Numbered from the stretch's first letter, positions 37,654 to 49,179 are shown. The stretch: 64,000 nucleotides of DNA from Pseudoalteromonas ulvae UL12 (GCF_014925405.1 NZ_AQHJ01000034.1:62001-126000); one strand, 5' to 3'. The notes: generated by a model from the sequence alone, not told the origin. Program-made: numbers and translations.

Positions 37654-39174
37654 ATGGATACAGAGATAGAACTGAAATTTCTCGTTTCAGAAAAAGTCAT
37701 CACTCAATTACCCGCGTTAATTACTCAGTTTGCCAAAAAAGTAACGAATTATCCCGCACGTAACTTACTTAATGCCTATTTTGATACTCCAAGCAGAGAG
37801 CTTCGGGCATTGGATATTGGTTTGCGAACTCGATGTTGTGATAATGAATGCGAACAAACTATCAAATTAGCAGGGCAAGTCGTGGGTGGCTTGCATCAAC
37901 GGCCAGAGTATAACTTACCACTAGAAAGTAAGCGTCCTGATTTACAGGCTTTTCCGGAAGGGATTTGGCCTCATGGCATGCAAGTTGCGGCGATTAATCA
38001 TAGTTTGTATCCTATTTTTAGCACGAACTTTATTCGCCGTACTTGGTTGATTGAAACTGACAATGGTTCTGAAATCGAAGTCGTATTAGATAAAGGTGAG
38101 ATAAACGCCAGCGGGCAAGTCGAGGTGATTTGCGAAGTTGAGATGGAATTGAAAAAAGGCCAACGTAGTGATGTATTTGCTTTAGCAAAGCAGCTGATTA
38201 ATTGCCAAGAAGTGCGTTTAGGTTTGTATAGTAAAGCGGCTCGTGGTTATATGCTGGCAGATAAAAAGCCTCTTAAAGCCGATAAGTACATCAATTTTGT
38301 GCCGCTAAAATCTGATATGAATCAAGAGCAAGCATTTAGTGCTTGTTTGAATTATGCGATAGCCTTTGTACAAAAACATGAGCAGTGTTATTTCGAAGAT
38401 GCCAAGTTTAAAACTTTAAAACGCATGATTGACGGAATTACATTAATTCGTCATGCATTGTGGTTATTCGAAGCTGTGGTCGATAAACAAAGCACTGAAC
38501 ATTTACGTCAAGAATTAAAGTGGGTGATGCAAAGTTTTGCTTGGGTTGAAACGGCGATTCAAATTAAGACATTTACCTCTAAAAAGCATGTGTTCTACAA
38601 GAAAATCAGTAAAGCGCCGACGCTTGACAGTATGATCACTGGCTTAAGACAGCGACGACCTCGAATAGCAGCCATCAAAGCTATTTTTCAATCACCACGT
38701 TATAACAACTTGGTTCTTGATTTGACTACTTTTTTAGTCGATAGAAAGTGGCGACAAACCTGGTCTGCAGAGCAAGAACAAGCAGCACAAGAAAAAGTTG
38801 TTGATATTGCCGCCAAGCTATTTGAAAAAGACTGGCAAGAAATAAATGCTATTTTCCCTGTTAAGCATGCATTTTCAACCCAAGATTACTTAGCGCAAAA
38901 GCAGCAGTTACAACGTAACCTGTTAAGTGGTGCATGTTTAGGTGCATTATTTTCGAAACAAAGTCGAGATGAATTTCGCAGCCCTTGGTTTGATATTATC
39001 GAAGGGATTGATGAGCTCAGTACTTTAGATTATTTACGTGAGCTGTGTGAGCAGCAAGAAAGTGACGACTTACTGCATATTCAAACGTGGCTCGGGCAAA
39101 AAACAGATAATCTACTTGCAGCAATGGAGCAAAGTCGGTTGGTGACACAAAAACAAGTCCCTTATTGGCGTTAG
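37654..39174 (+). CDS. ygiF: CYTH-CHAD domain inorganic triphosphatase YgiF
   Basis: Hydrolyses inorganic triphosphate in the E. coli homologue. It has 506 residues. The N-terminal CYTH domain (1-200) begins MDTEIELKFLV with the ExExK metal/phosphate signature and has arginine/lysine strands (IGLRTRCCDNECEQTIKLAG). The C-terminal CHAD helical domain (about 220-500), rich in conserved His and Lys, is thought to bind polyphosphate. It is divergent from ygiM across 184 bp. The downstream gene begins 5 bp after the stop. Confidence 0.92.
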   Translation: MDTEIELKFLVSEKVITQLPALITQFAKKVTNYPARNLLNAYFDTPSRELRALDIGLRTRCCDNECEQTIKLAGQVVGGLHQRPEYNLPLESKRPDLQAFPEGIWPHGMQVAAINHSLYPIFSTNFIRRTWLIETDNGSEIEVVLDKGEINASGQVEVICEVEMELKKGQRSDVFALAKQLINCQEVRLGLYSKAARGYMLADKKPLKADKYINFVPLKSDMNQEQAFSACLNYAIAFVQKHEQCYFEDAKFKTLKRMIDGITLIRHALWLFEAVVDKQSTEHLRQELKWVMQSFAWVETAIQIKTFTSKKHVFYKKISKAPTLDSMITGLRQRRPRIAAIKAIFQSPRYNNLVLDLTTFLVDRKWRQTWSAEQEQAAQEKVVDIAAKLFEKDWQEINAIFPVKHAFSTQDYLAQKQQLQRNLLSGACLGALFSKQSRDEFRSPWFDIIEGIDELSTLDYLRELCEQQESDDLLHIQTWLGQKTDNLLAAMEQSRLVTQKQVPYWR

Positions 39175-39179
39175 ATAAA

Positions 39180-39803
39180 ATGCCTCGTTATTTTGCTCTG
39201 CTCATACTGTTAGTTTGGAGTAATGTTTATGCAGAGCCGTTAGCGTGGCGGCCAGTGACTGTCAAAAATGGCATTGCTTTGTATCAGCAAGCAATGCCCT
39301 CAGGGCAGGTGCGGATCAAAGCTGAATTTGAAGCCACAGCCAGCGTTTCGAACTTTATGAAGGTGATGCAAGATACGACGCAGGCACCTAATTGGCTCGA
39401 TAGAGCAAAAATAGTGACAGTGTTATCGCATCCTTCTGAGCTGGAATATATTGTATATACTGAATTTTTTGCGCCATGGCCGTTCAAAAACCGATATATG
39501 GTCACTTATTCGCGTTATCAATTTACTGCAAACGGGCGGCTAGATTTACAGATTACCGATCGTCATCCATCATTGGCTGAGTTTGAGCAATTAAATGATG
39601 TAGAGCATTTAGTTCGCTTAAAAGATATGGCAGCATCTTGGCTTGTGACGCCGCTAGATGGTGAAAAGGTTAATATCGAATATCAAGCGTCAGCGGATCC
39701 CAATGGTTTATTACCTGATTGGCTCACAAATAAATTAGTATTAAAGAGTGCCTTGACTACATTAAGTCAATTGAAAAAGACATTGGAAAACTCAAAGCAA
39801 TAA
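39180..39803 (+). CDS. START-domain exported protein
   Basis: A 207-residue protein: signal peptide MPRYFALLILLVWSNVYA, then a START/SRPBCC-type fold (WRPVTVKNGIALYQQAMP at the start, AEFEATASVSNFMKVMQDTTQAPNWLD, FFAPWPFKNRYMVTYSRYQ, WLVTPLDGEKVNIEYQASADPNG). START domains bind lipids in a deep pocket, so a lipid-related role in the periplasm is plausible but unproven. The ATG at 39180 is 5 bp after ygiF; a TTG at 39165 inside ygiF is rejected because the signal peptide begins at the ATG. Confidence 0.85.
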   Translation: MPRYFALLILLVWSNVYAEPLAWRPVTVKNGIALYQQAMPSGQVRIKAEFEATASVSNFMKVMQDTTQAPNWLDRAKIVTVLSHPSELEYIVYTEFFAPWPFKNRYMVTYSRYQFTANGRLDLQITDRHPSLAEFEQLNDVEHLVRLKDMAASWLVTPLDGEKVNIEYQASADPNGLLPDWLTNKLVLKSALTTLSQLKKTLENSKQ

Positions 39804-39830
39804 AAAAGGCGCTCTAGGCGCCTTTTTTAC
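39801..39830. terminator. Bidirectional terminator between the START gene and metK
   Basis: AAAAAAGGCGC-TCTAG-GCGCCTTTTTT, symmetric with A-run and T-run, between convergent stops at 39803 and 39855. Confidence 0.87.
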
Positions 39831-39854
39831 ATTTAACTAACCTAAGTTAGTTAA

Positions 39855-41006
39855 TTACAGACCTGCAGCTGCGCGTAGTGCGTCCGCTTTGTCTGTTTTT
39901 TCCCATGGGAATTCTTCACGACCAAAGTGGCCGTATGCCGCAGTTGGTTGGTAAATTGGACGCTCAAGATCAAGCATCGTTAAAATACCGTATGGGCGTA
40001 AGTCGAAGTGCTCACGGATAATTTCGATTAAGCGTGCTTCATCTAATTTACCTGTGCCAAAAGTTTCAACACTGATTGAAGTAGGCTCAGCTACACCAAT
40101 TGCGTAAGAAACTTGTAGTTCACATTTGTCAGCAAGACCAGCAGCGACAATGTTTTTAGCAACATAACGTGCTGCATACGCTGCTGAACGGTCAACTTTT
40201 GAAGGATCTTTACCAGAGAAAGCACCGCCACCGTGACGTGCCATACCACCGTATGTATCAACGATGATTTTACGACCTGTAAGACCACAGTCACCCATTG
40301 GGCCACCGATTACGAAACGACCTGTAGGGTTGATGAAAAACTTCGTCGCACTAGTAATTAGTTCAGCAGGAAGAACTGGCTTGATGATCGTTTCCATGAC
40401 CGCTTCAACTAAGTCATTTTGTGCAATTGAATCACAGTGCTGAGTTGATAATACAACTGCATCGATGCCAACAGCAATGCCGTTTTCGTAAGCAAACGTT
40501 ACTTGTGATTTTGCATCTGGGCGTAACCAGTTCAACTCACCGCTTTTTCTTACTTCAGCTTGGCGCTGAACTAAACGATGTGAGTAAGTAATTGGTGCTG
40601 GCATAAGTACATCAGTTTCGTTACATGCATAACCAAACATTAAACCTTGGTCACCTGCACCTTGCTCTTCTGGACGAGAGCGATCAACACCTTGATTGAT
40701 GTCTGGTGATTGCTTACCAATGGTATTTAAAATTGCACATGAGTCAGCGTCAAAACCCATATCTGAGTGGGTGTAACCGATTTCGCGTACAGTTTTACGA
40801 GTTAATTCTTCGATATCTACCCATGCGCTTGTAGTGACTTCACCACCTACCATGACCATACCAGTTTTAACATATGTTTCGCAGGCTACGCGTGCTTTAG
40901 GGTCTTGCTCTAAAATTGCATCTAGAACCGCATCAGAAATCTGATCGGCAATTTTATCCGGATGACCTTCAGATACAGATTCAGAAGTAAATAAATGTCT
41001 TGCCAT
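39855..41006 (-). CDS. metK: S-adenosylmethionine synthase
   Basis: Makes S-adenosylmethionine from methionine and ATP. It has 383 residues starting [22 protein letters not shown] at 41006; the frame is open to 41036 but the extra residues are not conserved. Signature segments are present: [10 protein letters not shown], the core [29 protein letters not shown] and [19 protein letters not shown]. No SAM riboswitch is recognisable upstream, and the nearest MetJ-box-like sequence (TAGATGGCTA near 41112) is weak. It is divergent from tkt. Confidence 0.97.
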   Translation of the reverse strand: MARHLFTSESVSEGHPDKIADQISDAVLDAILEQDPKARVACETYVKTGMVMVGGEVTTSAWVDIEELTRKTVREIGYTHSDMGFDADSCAILNTIGKQSPDINQGVDRSRPEEQGAGDQGLMFGYACNETDVLMPAPITYSHRLVQRQAEVRKSGELNWLRPDAKSQVTFAYENGIAVGIDAVVLSTQHCDSIAQNDLVEAVMETIIKPVLPAELITSATKFFINPTGRFVIGGPMGDCGLTGRKIIVDTYGGMARHGGGAFSGKDPSKVDRSAAYAARYVAKNIVAAGLADKCELQVSYAIGVAEPTSISVETFGTGKLDEARLIEIIREHFDLRPYGILTMLDLERPIYQPTAAYGHFGREEFPWEKTDKADALRAAAGL

Positions 41007-41287
41007 TTTATTTATACTCTCAAAAATCGCGCCCACGTAGGTGGATTTGCGCAGGAAAAAATTTAGGCGCGTATTTTATATGAAAGTGAGATTTTTTCAT
41101 AGTGTTTTTACGCCTAGATGGCTAAATTAAATTTTTAATAACGCATTGTTATTAATAAGTAACAAACAAGCACTATTATTGCGGGTTTTTTCATTGCTCC
41201 GACTGGTTTAATAAGTAAGAATAGATGCATCCCCAAACTAATTGGGACTTACAACCAGCGCAAACACACTTAAAGGTAGGAGAATTC

Positions 41288-43279
41288 ATGCCGTCTCGCA
41301 AAGAACTTGCTAATGCAATTCGTGTCTTATCAATGGACGCAGTACAAAAGGCCAATTCTGGTCACCCTGGAGCCCCGATGGGCATGGCAGATATCGCCGA
41401 AGTTTTATGGCGTGATTATTTAAATCACAACCCAACAAATCCAGAGTGGGCAGACCGAGATCGATTTATACTCTCAAATGGTCACGGTTCAATGCTAATT
41501 TATTCTCTTTTACATTTAAGTGGTTATGACCTTTCTATTGATGACTTGAAAAATTTCCGTCAAATGCATTCAAAAACACCAGGTCATCCAGAGTATGGAT
41601 ATGCACCGGGTATTGAGACCACTACGGGACCACTTGGCCAAGGGATCACCAATGCAGTGGGTATGGCGATTGCCGAAAAAGCGTTAGCAGCTCAGTTTAA
41701 TCGCGACGGTCATGACATTGTCGACCATTTCACCTACGCCTTTTTGGGCGATGGTTGTTTAATGGAAGGTATTTCTCATGAAGCATGTTCACTTGCCGGT
41801 ACGTTAGGGCTTGGCAAATTGGTTGCTTTTTGGGATGACAATGGCATTTCAATTGATGGTGAAGTCGAAGGTTGGTTTACCGATGATACCCCAGCGCGTT
41901 TCGAAGCCTATGGTTGGCACGTGGTACGTAATGTCGATGGTCACGATAGTGAAGCGGTACGTGCAGCAATAGATGAAGCACGTGCACAATCAGACAAGCC
42001 AACACTTATTTGTTGTAAAACCATTATCGGTTTTGGTTCACCAAACAAATCAGGCAGCCATGATTGCCATGGTGCACCGTTAGGTGATGCAGAAATTACT
42101 GCAGCTCGTGAATTTTTAGGGTGGGAGCATGGGGCATTTGATATTCCAGCTGATGTTTATGAAGCATGGGATAACAAAGCAAAAGGTTCTGATTTAGAAG
42201 CGAGCTGGAATACTAAATTTGCAGCGTATAAAGCAGCATACCCAGAGCTGGCAGCTGAATTTGTTCGTCGTAATAATAACGAACTTCCAGCTGAATGGGC
42301 TGAGAAATCACAAGCTTATATTGAACAATTACAAGCAACACCAGCCGATATCGCCTCTCGTAAAGCATCACAAAATGCACTAGAAGCATTTGGCCCACTA
42401 CTTCCTGAGTTTATGGGCGGTTCAGCGGATTTAGCTGGTTCTAACTTAACACTTTGGTCTGGCTCTAAGAGCTTAACAGCGCAAGATGCATCTGGAAATT
42501 ATGTGTTTTATGGTGTGCGTGAGTTTGGTATGTCAGCGATTATGAATGGTATTGCGCTGCACAAAGGCTTTGTACCTTACGGTGCGACTTTCCTCATGTT
42601 TATGGAATATGCTCGTAATGCAGTGCGCATGGCGGCATTAATGAAGCAACCTTCTATTTTTGTTTACACCCATGATTCAATCGGCTTAGGTGAAGATGGT
42701 CCAACCCATCAGCCAGTGGAACAAATTGCGAGTATGCGCTTAACACCTAACTTAGATAACTGGCGCCCATGTGATCAGGTTGAATCTGCAGTGGCGTGGA
42801 AAGCTGCCATTGAGCGTAAAGATGGTCCTACGTCGTTGATTTTCTCTCGTCAGAACTTAGCACAACAAACACGTTCGGCAGAGCAGTTAGCTAATGTCGC
42901 AAAAGGTGGTTATGTTTTATCGTGTGATGGCAATCCTGAGATTATTTTGATTGCAACGGGTTCTGAAGTGCAGTTAGCACAAGATTCTGCTGCAGAGCTG
43001 CGCGCACAAGGTAAACAAGTTCGCGTTGTTTCAATGCCTTCAACGGATGTTTTTGAAGCGCAAGATGCAGCATACAAAGAGTCGGTTTTACCTGCAGCGA
43101 TTAGCCGCCGTGTTGCGATTGAAGCTGGTATTGCTGATTATTGGTATAAATATGTTGGTTTAAACGGTGCTGTCATTGGTATGACGACGTTTGGTGAATC
43201 AGCACCTGCTGGTGAGTTATTTAAGCACTTTGGTTTTACCGTTGACAATATTGTCGCCAAATCGCTTGAGCTGTTCTAA
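41288..43279 (+). CDS. tkt: Transketolase
   Basis: A thiamine-diphosphate enzyme of the pentose phosphate pathway that transfers two-carbon ketol units. It has 663 residues starting [20 protein letters not shown] at 41288, 7 bp after an AGGAG ribosome site; the open frame back to 41225 is not conserved. [11 protein letters not shown], the ThDP motif GDGCLMEG...[10 protein letters not shown], and the pyrimidine domain [19 protein letters not shown] are intact. First gene of tkt-epd-pgk-fba, the same order as E. coli. Confidence 0.97.
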   Translation: MPSRKELANAIRVLSMDAVQKANSGHPGAPMGMADIAEVLWRDYLNHNPTNPEWADRDRFILSNGHGSMLIYSLLHLSGYDLSIDDLKNFRQMHSKTPGHPEYGYAPGIETTTGPLGQGITNAVGMAIAEKALAAQFNRDGHDIVDHFTYAFLGDGCLMEGISHEACSLAGTLGLGKLVAFWDDNGISIDGEVEGWFTDDTPARFEAYGWHVVRNVDGHDSEAVRAAIDEARAQSDKPTLICCKTIIGFGSPNKSGSHDCHGAPLGDAEITAAREFLGWEHGAFDIPADVYEAWDNKAKGSDLEASWNTKFAAYKAAYPELAAEFVRRNNNELPAEWAEKSQAYIEQLQATPADIASRKASQNALEAFGPLLPEFMGGSADLAGSNLTLWSGSKSLTAQDASGNYVFYGVREFGMSAIMNGIALHKGFVPYGATFLMFMEYARNAVRMAALMKQPSIFVYTHDSIGLGEDGPTHQPVEQIASMRLTPNLDNWRPCDQVESAVAWKAAIERKDGPTSLIFSRQNLAQQTRSAEQLANVAKGGYVLSCDGNPEIILIATGSEVQLAQDSAAELRAQGKQVRVVSMPSTDVFEAQDAAYKESVLPAAISRRVAIEAGIADYWYKYVGLNGAVIGMTTFGESAPAGELFKHFGFTVDNIVAKSLELF

Positions 43280-43298
43280 GTACTTTATTTATCAAGTT

Positions 43299-43338
43299 AA
43301 AAAAGCCAGTCATGGACATCCATGACTGGCTTTTTTAT
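43299..43338 (+). terminator. Terminator of tkt
   Basis: AAAAAAGCCAGTCATGGA and its complement TCCATGACTGGCTTTTTT around a CA centre: an 18-bp perfect palindrome with T-run, 19 bp past the stop. It separates tkt from epd transcriptionally despite their conserved order. Confidence 0.93.
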
Positions 43339-43564
43339 GTGTTGTAAAGAAAAAATAGGCGCTACAGTTTCGTTGATTTGCATTGCCCTAAATTTTCTAA
43401 TCTTATTATTAGTTATTTTCGCTATGGAACTTGGTCAAGGTCGATTACAATAGCGCCATTCATTAAATGTAAATCTGACGTTGTTGTTCATACACTTTAA
43501 GATTCGTTTAAAGTTCTGATAATCCAGCTCAAGATAAGTAAAATCATTCGGAACCCTTATTTCG

Positions 43565-44578
43565 ATGACAATTAGATTGGCAATAAATGGTTTTGGTCGT
43601 ATTGGTCGTAATATCGTACGTGCGCTTTATGAGTCAAACCAACATGATCGCTTCAAAGTGGTAGCGATTAATGAACTCGCCGAGCCTGAAGGCATCGCTC
43701 ATCTGCTAAAATACGACACTTCCCACGGTCGATTTAAATTTCCTGTTAATTTGGATGGTTCGACGTTGCGAGTGGCAAACGATGAAATTCAACTTTTTGC
43801 CGAAACATCTCCAGAAAAACTCCCTTGGCAATCGCTTGATGTCGATGTCGTCTTAGAGTGTACCGGTGTATTTCATTCGCGCGAGCATGCGCAAGTTCAT
43901 TTAAATGCAGGTGCAAAGAAAGTGTTGTTTTCACAACCTGCCGATGCGGATATGGATGCTACGATTGTTTATGGTATTAACGATGATGAGCTGACTTCGT
44001 CACATTCAATCGTCTCTAATGGCTCGTGCACAACCAACTGTATTGTTCCGGTTATTAAAGTGATTGATGATGCCTTTGGGATAGAATCTGGTGCGATTAC
44101 CACTATTCATGCGTCAATGCATGATCAGCAAGTGATAGATGCTTATCATCCTGATTTACGTCGTACCCGTGCGGCGAGTCAATCGATTATTCCTGTTGAT
44201 ACCAAATTAGCACGCGGTATCGAGCGTATTTTGCCTAAATTTCATGGCCGCTTTGAAGCGATAGCAGTGCGTGTGCCAACTATTAATGTTACAGCGATGG
44301 ATTTGAGCGTCACGTTAAACAGCGATGTGTCGTTGGCAGATATCAATCGTGTGATTAAAGCCGCAGCAAGCGGGCGGTTAACCGGTATTTTAGATTATAC
44401 CGAGGAGCCTTTGGTCTCAGTGGATTTCAATCATGACCCGCATTCTTGTATCATTGACGGAACACAGACACGTGTTAGTCATAAACGTTTAGTAAAATTA
44501 TTAGTCTGGTGTGATAACGAGTGGGGCTTTGCCCACCGAATGCTCGATACCTCTTACGCCATGATGCAGGCTAAGTAG
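43565..44578 (+). CDS. epd: D-erythrose-4-phosphate dehydrogenase
   Basis: A 337-residue GAPDH-fold enzyme that oxidises erythrose 4-phosphate to 4-phosphoerythronate for vitamin B6 synthesis. [17 protein letters not shown] binds NAD; the catalytic Cys is in SNGSCTTNC and the His in the [11 protein letters not shown] stretch. Full Epd versus GapB assignment is supported by its place between tkt and pgk. The ATG follows ATTTCG without a strong ribosome site. Upstream of it lies a 285-bp gap that begins with the tkt terminator. Confidence 0.9.
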   Translation: MTIRLAINGFGRIGRNIVRALYESNQHDRFKVVAINELAEPEGIAHLLKYDTSHGRFKFPVNLDGSTLRVANDEIQLFAETSPEKLPWQSLDVDVVLECTGVFHSREHAQVHLNAGAKKVLFSQPADADMDATIVYGINDDELTSSHSIVSNGSCTTNCIVPVIKVIDDAFGIESGAITTIHASMHDQQVIDAYHPDLRRTRAASQSIIPVDTKLARGIERILPKFHGRFEAIAVRVPTINVTAMDLSVTLNSDVSLADINRVIKAAASGRLTGILDYTEEPLVSVDFNHDPHSCIIDGTQTRVSHKRLVKLLVWCDNEWGFAHRMLDTSYAMMQAK

Positions 44579-44647
44579 CCATAACAACTGTTTGATTTAG
44601 CTCGTTTATCGTTGATAAGCGAATTTTAGTTTAAAAAGGAGCACAAG

Positions 44648-45823
44648 ATGTCAGTCATTAAAATGGCCGATTTAGATTTAGCAGGCAAACGCGTTCTGAT
44701 CCGTGAAGATTTAAACGTACCCGTTAAAGATGGCAAAGTAACGTCAGATGCGCGTATCCGTGCCTCGTTACCCACGATTAAATTAGCGTTAGAAAAGGGC
44801 GCGAAAGTAATGGTGATGTCACATTTAGGTCGCCCTGTTGAAGGTGAATATGACGAAGAATTCTCGCTTGCTCCAGTTGTTAACTATTTAAATGACGTAC
44901 TTGATTGCCCAGTACGTTTAGAAAAAGATTATTTAGACGGCGTCGCAGTTGAAACAAATGAAGTCGTGGTATTTGAAAATGTGCGTTTTAATATTGGCGA
45001 GAAAAAAGACGATGAAGTCTTAGCTAAACAATTAGCCGCATTATGTGATGTCTATGTGATGGATGCGTTTGGTACAGCGCACCGCGCACAAGCGTCAACT
45101 CATGGTGTCGGACTTTATGCGCCTATCGCATGTGCAGGTCCATTACTCGCAGCTGAACTAGAAGCACTTGGCAAAGCCCTTGATAACCCCGCTCGTCCAC
45201 TTGTGGCGATTGTTGGTGGCTCAAAAGTGTCGACTAAATTAACGGTACTTGATTCACTTTCTAAAATTGTCGATCAATTAGTGACAGGTGGCGGTATTGC
45301 CAATACTTTTATCGCAGCTGCGGGTCACCCAGTTGGAAAGTCTTTATATGAGGCTGATTTAATTGATGAAGCCAATAAACTGACCGCTGATGCAAAAGCT
45401 AATAATGGCGATATTCCAGTGCCTACGGATGTCGTCGTCGGATCAGAGTTTTCTGAGTCTGCCGTGGCTACACTCAAAGATGTGAGCGAAGTCACAGCAG
45501 ATGACATGATTTTTGACATCGGCCCAGACTCGGCAAAACAATTAGCGACCATTATTAAAAATGCGGGCACTGTTGTCTGGAATGGCCCTGTGGGTGTATT
45601 TGAATTCGATCAGTTTGGTAATGGCACGCAGGCGATTGCAAACGCGATTGCTGAATCAAACGCGTTTTCTATTGCGGGTGGTGGTGACACACTTGCTGCT
45701 ATCGATAAATATGGTGTTGCTGATAAAATTTCTTATATTTCAACAGGTGGCGGTGCTTTCTTAGAGTTTTTAGAAGGGAAACAACTTCCGGCTGTTGCGA
45801 TGTTAGAATCACGCGCAAAATAA
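44648..45823 (+). CDS. pgk: Phosphoglycerate kinase
   Basis: Substrate-level ATP formation from 1,3-bisphosphoglycerate in glycolysis. It has 391 residues. The N-domain has [16 protein letters not shown] and [10 protein letters not shown]; the hinge and C-domain have [33 protein letters not shown] and the nucleotide loop [14 protein letters not shown]. An AAGGAG ribosome site precedes the ATG at 44648. It follows epd by 69 bp. Confidence 0.98.
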   Translation: MSVIKMADLDLAGKRVLIREDLNVPVKDGKVTSDARIRASLPTIKLALEKGAKVMVMSHLGRPVEGEYDEEFSLAPVVNYLNDVLDCPVRLEKDYLDGVAVETNEVVVFENVRFNIGEKKDDEVLAKQLAALCDVYVMDAFGTAHRAQASTHGVGLYAPIACAGPLLAAELEALGKALDNPARPLVAIVGGSKVSTKLTVLDSLSKIVDQLVTGGGIANTFIAAAGHPVGKSLYEADLIDEANKLTADAKANNGDIPVPTDVVVGSEFSESAVATLKDVSEVTADDMIFDIGPDSAKQLATIIKNAGTVVWNGPVGVFEFDQFGNGTQAIANAIAESNAFSIAGGGDTLAAIDKYGVADKISYISTGGGAFLEFLEGKQLPAVAMLESRAK

Positions 45824-46006
45824 GGACTCGTCCTATACTCATTGAACACTGCACTCTCTCTCACTTTCGTGCAGTGTTTAATTTAGGGTTTTAACTAGTG
45901 TAAAGCCCTTGATTCAGTTAAGGATCTGACTGTTTCAAAATAAATTAATCTAACCGTTCAAAACTAGATGGCAATTACATTGCTATCGCAATTGGAGAAA
46001 ACCAAT

Positions 46007-47071
46007 ATGGCTTTAATCAGTATGCGTCAACTTTTAGATCACGCAGCAGAAAATGGTTACGGCGTTCCTGCCTTTAACGTCAATAACCAAGAGCAAATGC
46101 GCGCGATTATGGAAGCGGCTGACAGAACCAATAGCCCTGTAATTGTACAAGGTTCTGCTGGAGCCCGTGCTTATGCCGGTGCCCCATTCATTCGTCATAT
46201 GATTTTAGCTGCAGTAGAAGAATGGCCACATATTCCGGTTGTGATGCATCAAGATCACGGAACTTCACCTGACGTGTGCCAGCGTTCAATTCAATTAGGC
46301 TTTTCATCAGTGATGATGGATGGTTCTTTAATGTCTGATGGTAAAACGCCTTCAACTTATGAATACAACGTTGATGTAACACGCCGTACTGTTGAACTTG
46401 CACATGCATGTGGTGTGTCAGTTGAGGGTGAGTTAGGGGTACTTGGCTCATTAGAAACCGGTGAAGCAGGCGAAGAAGATGGTATTGGAGCTGTGGGCAA
46501 GTTAGATTTGGAACAACTTCTTACTGACCCAGAAGAGGCCGCTGATTTTGTTAAGAAAACGGGTGTTGATGCTTTAGCAATTGCCTGTGGTACATCACAT
46601 GGCGCATATAAGTTTACTCGTCCACCAACAGATGACATCTTAGCAATCGACCGTATCAAAGAAATTCATGCACGTATTCCAAATACACACTTAGTCATGC
46701 ACGGTTCGTCTTCAGTGCCGCAAGAGTGGTTAGCAGTGATTAATGAATACGGTGGAGAGATCCCAGAAACTTACGGTGTACCAGTTGAACAAATCGTCGA
46801 AGGGATCAAGCACGGTGTGCGTAAAGTCAATATTGATACCGATTTACGTTTAGCATCAACAGGAGCGATTCGTCGTCATTTAGCGCTTAATCCATCTAAT
46901 TTTGATCCTCGTAAGTTTTTAGCTGAAGCGACCAAAGCGATGACTGAAATTTGTATTGCTCGTTATGAATCGTTTGGTACCGCGGGTCAAGCTGGTAAGA
47001 TCAAACCAATTTCTCTTGATGAAATGCATTTAAAATACCTGTCAGGTGAACTGGCTGCGAAAATTAAATAA
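46007..47071 (+). CDS. fba: Class II fructose-bisphosphate aldolase (type B / CBB subtype)
   Basis: Cleaves fructose 1,6-bisphosphate to triose phosphates with zinc. It has 354 residues starting [20 protein letters not shown] at 46007, with a GGAG ribosome site; the frame upstream to 45968 is not conserved. Metal-site segments [24 protein letters not shown] and [12 protein letters not shown] are present. The length and the [14 protein letters not shown] start match the class IIB enzymes of the Calvin-cycle type rather than the E. coli FbaA type, though no Calvin genes are near. Confidence 0.95.
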   Translation: MALISMRQLLDHAAENGYGVPAFNVNNQEQMRAIMEAADRTNSPVIVQGSAGARAYAGAPFIRHMILAAVEEWPHIPVVMHQDHGTSPDVCQRSIQLGFSSVMMDGSLMSDGKTPSTYEYNVDVTRRTVELAHACGVSVEGELGVLGSLETGEAGEEDGIGAVGKLDLEQLLTDPEEAADFVKKTGVDALAIACGTSHGAYKFTRPPTDDILAIDRIKEIHARIPNTHLVMHGSSSVPQEWLAVINEYGGEIPETYGVPVEQIVEGIKHGVRKVNIDTDLRLASTGAIRRHLALNPSNFDPRKFLAEATKAMTEICIARYESFGTAGQAGKIKPISLDEMHLKYLSGELAAKIK

Positions 47072-47083
47072 CGGTTACGTTTG

Positions 47084-47115
47084 ATAAAAAAAGCCCGCAA
47101 CGCGGGTTTTTTTAT
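47084..47115 (+). terminator. Terminator of the epd-pgk-fba cluster
   Basis: AAAAAAAGCCCGC-AAC-GCGGGTTTTTTT, 5 G-C pairs plus an extended A/T stem, 13 bp past the fba stop. Confidence 0.88.
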
Positions 47116-47205
47116 GCAAAAAATTTGTCATATCACTGGCATGAAAGTGTCATTGAATCGTGGTCTGCTAGTGGCTTTTAAAATTTCACTATCAGGATGT
47201 TAAAG

Positions 47206-48996
47206 ATGTATAAAAAATCGGTTATTGCACTGGGGTTAGTCGTTGCTTTAAGTGGGTGTTCGCTCGATGGCGAAGATGGCAAAGCAGGTCCAGCAGGCGC
47301 AGTCGGTGAAACTGGGCAAGCTGGAGCTAATGGCCAAAATGGTCAGAATACTTCAGGTTTATTTGACATCCAGTTAATTGGCCGAGCGGTTTTAAACACT
47401 GAGTCTCCTGAAGGGGCTGCTGAAGTTGTGGCGTATCAAGCATCTAAGCAGTGGATTTATGCCATTAATAGCTCGGGTGATAAACCAAGTGTTGAAATAA
47501 TTCCTGCTACGTCGTTTGATACTGCTGCCTTAGTCAAAAATAATGAAGGAGTGGTGACGGATACGAATTTATTGCCCGCAATCAGTATTGATTTAACTGC
47601 TCACACACCGGGTGATGCCAATAGTATTGCTATTTCAAATGATGACAAATGGCTTGCGGTCGCCATGGCCCGTGAAACAGGTGAAAAAGGCAGCATTGCT
47701 TTTTATGATATAAGTGGTGAGGCACCTGTGTTTGTTCAAAATGTTGTGGTTGGTTATTTACCAGACATGGTGACGTTTACACCAGATGGCAGTAAAGTCG
47801 TTGTTGCAAATGAAGGTGAACCTGCTGGTGATTATTCAGTGGATCCTGAAGGATCAGTATCCATTATTACGATGACAACAACGGGACCAGAGCAAATAGC
47901 CACAGATATTGGCTTAACGCAATTTAATACACAACAAGCGGCCTTAGAGCAACAAGGCGTCATGTTTGCAAATCCGACTGGTCGGACTATAAAAGGCCAA
48001 TTGATTAATACGACAGTGGCGATGGATCTTGAGCCTGAGTACATCACGATCAGTTCTGATAGCAAGACTGCTTATGTCACAGTACAAGAAAATAACGCAT
48101 TGCTCATTATTGATTTGCAAGATAACAGCGTTAAATTACAAGGATTAGGTTTTAAAGACTGGTCTAATTTAAGTTTTGATGCCTCCGATAAAGATGGTGG
48201 CGTGAATTTCAAGCAATATCCAGGTTTATTTGGCATGTATCAGCCCGATACGATTACTAATTTTACTTGGCAAGGTGCTGAGTTTTTGGTGACCGCCAAT
48301 GAGGGGGACGGGCGAGAATACTTTTTTGATGCGGCAGATGAAGTAAGTTGTTTGGCCGCAGGTGGGCTAGATTTTGATTCGGATGATGGTTGTTTATCGT
48401 ATGTTGATGAATCTCGTGTCAAAGATTTGAACCTAGCTGATAACTTTTCTTATCTAAATAATGATAATGACGATATTGGTCGCTTGAAAGTCACCACAGT
48501 AAAAGGTGATGCGGATCAAGATGGTCGCTACGAAGCACTTTATACCTATGGGGCGCGATCATTTACTATTTGGGATAGCAACGGTTTGGTCGTATTTGAC
48601 TCGGGGGATCAAGTTGATCGGATTACCGCATCAATACATGGTGCGGCATTTAATAATGATGAAGATACCAATGAAGGTGATACCCGCTCAGATGCAAAAG
48701 GGGCGGAGCCTGAAGCATTGGCTGTGGGTAAAGTAGGCGAGCGGACGCTTGCATTTATTGGCCTTGAACGAATGGGTGGCGTGCTCGTTTACGATGTGAC
48801 TAATCCATATAACACGCAGTTTGTTGATTATTTTATTAATCGAGGTTTAGTTGAAGGTGCTGATATTTCTGGAGATTTGGCGCCTGAAGGCATGAAGTTT
48901 ATTCGTGCTGAGCACAGTGCTACAGGTGAGGCTTTATTGGTTATCGGTAACGAATTATCGGGTTCAGTGGCTGTTTGGCAAATAGCGCAAAAGTAA
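47206..48996 (+). CDS. Choice-of-anchor I family lipoprotein with collagen-like linker
   Basis: About 596 residues. The lipoprotein signal MYKKSVIALGLVVALSGC has the lipobox LSGC. Mature residues begin with collagen-like Gly-X-Y triplets (GED GKA GPA GAV GET GQA GAN GQN GQN), then a beta-propeller-like body of the choice-of-anchor I type (SIAISNDDKWLAVAMA, DMVTFTPDGSKVVVANEGEP, TPEYITIS-like SSDSKTAYVTVQENNAL, VTANEGDGREYF). The extracellular ligand is unknown. Start 47206 has AGGA upstream; the Met at 47197 is an alternative. A monocistronic unit ending with a clear terminator. Confidence 0.85.
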   Translation: MYKKSVIALGLVVALSGCSLDGEDGKAGPAGAVGETGQAGANGQNGQNTSGLFDIQLIGRAVLNTESPEGAAEVVAYQASKQWIYAINSSGDKPSVEIIPATSFDTAALVKNNEGVVTDTNLLPAISIDLTAHTPGDANSIAISNDDKWLAVAMARETGEKGSIAFYDISGEAPVFVQNVVVGYLPDMVTFTPDGSKVVVANEGEPAGDYSVDPEGSVSIITMTTTGPEQIATDIGLTQFNTQQAALEQQGVMFANPTGRTIKGQLINTTVAMDLEPEYITISSDSKTAYVTVQENNALLIIDLQDNSVKLQGLGFKDWSNLSFDASDKDGGVNFKQYPGLFGMYQPDTITNFTWQGAEFLVTANEGDGREYFFDAADEVSCLAAGGLDFDSDDGCLSYVDESRVKDLNLADNFSYLNNDNDDIGRLKVTTVKGDADQDGRYEALYTYGARSFTIWDSNGLVVFDSGDQVDRITASIHGAAFNNDEDTNEGDTRSDAKGAEPEALAVGKVGERTLAFIGLERMGGVLVYDVTNPYNTQFVDYFINRGLVEGADISGDLAPEGMKFIRAEHSATGEALLVIGNELSGSVAVWQIAQK

Positions 48997-49010
48997 CGAT
49001 GCACGTGATT

Positions 49011-49042
49011 AAAAGCGAAAACTTAGTTTTCGCTTTTTTTTT
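49011..49042 (+). terminator. Terminator after the choice-of-anchor lipoprotein gene
   Basis: AAAAGCGAAAAC-TTA-GTTTTCGCTTTT, a 12-bp perfect stem continuing into a T-run, 14 bp past the stop at 48996. Confidence 0.92.
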
Positions 49043-49074
49043 GGATCATATTTTTATCAAGCGTTCAGATCGAG

Positions 49075-49179
49075 GATCAATATTTTATCAACCGGGATCA
49101 GATCTTAACTAACTAAGATCGGAATGTGGCCAGTAAAGATCGTATTTATACTAAGTGTGATCAGTAAAAAGGGTTGAAA
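49075..49179. repeat. 21-bp phased GATC array
   Basis: GATC begins at 49075, 49096, 49117, 49138 and 49159, a constant 21-bp step. The intervening 17 bp are not conserved, so this is phasing of the tetramer, not a simple tandem duplication. One extra GATC (49101) forms the inverted pair GATCTT-N8-AAGATC (49101-49120). A second, looser group continues at 49277, 49297 and 49319 (20 and 22 bp steps). Confidence 0.85.

Noticed and set aside
41007..41287. SAM riboswitch or MetJ operator before metK
   Set aside because: No kink-turn or pseudoknot pattern was seen, and only a weak 10-bp MetJ-like sequence; not supportable.
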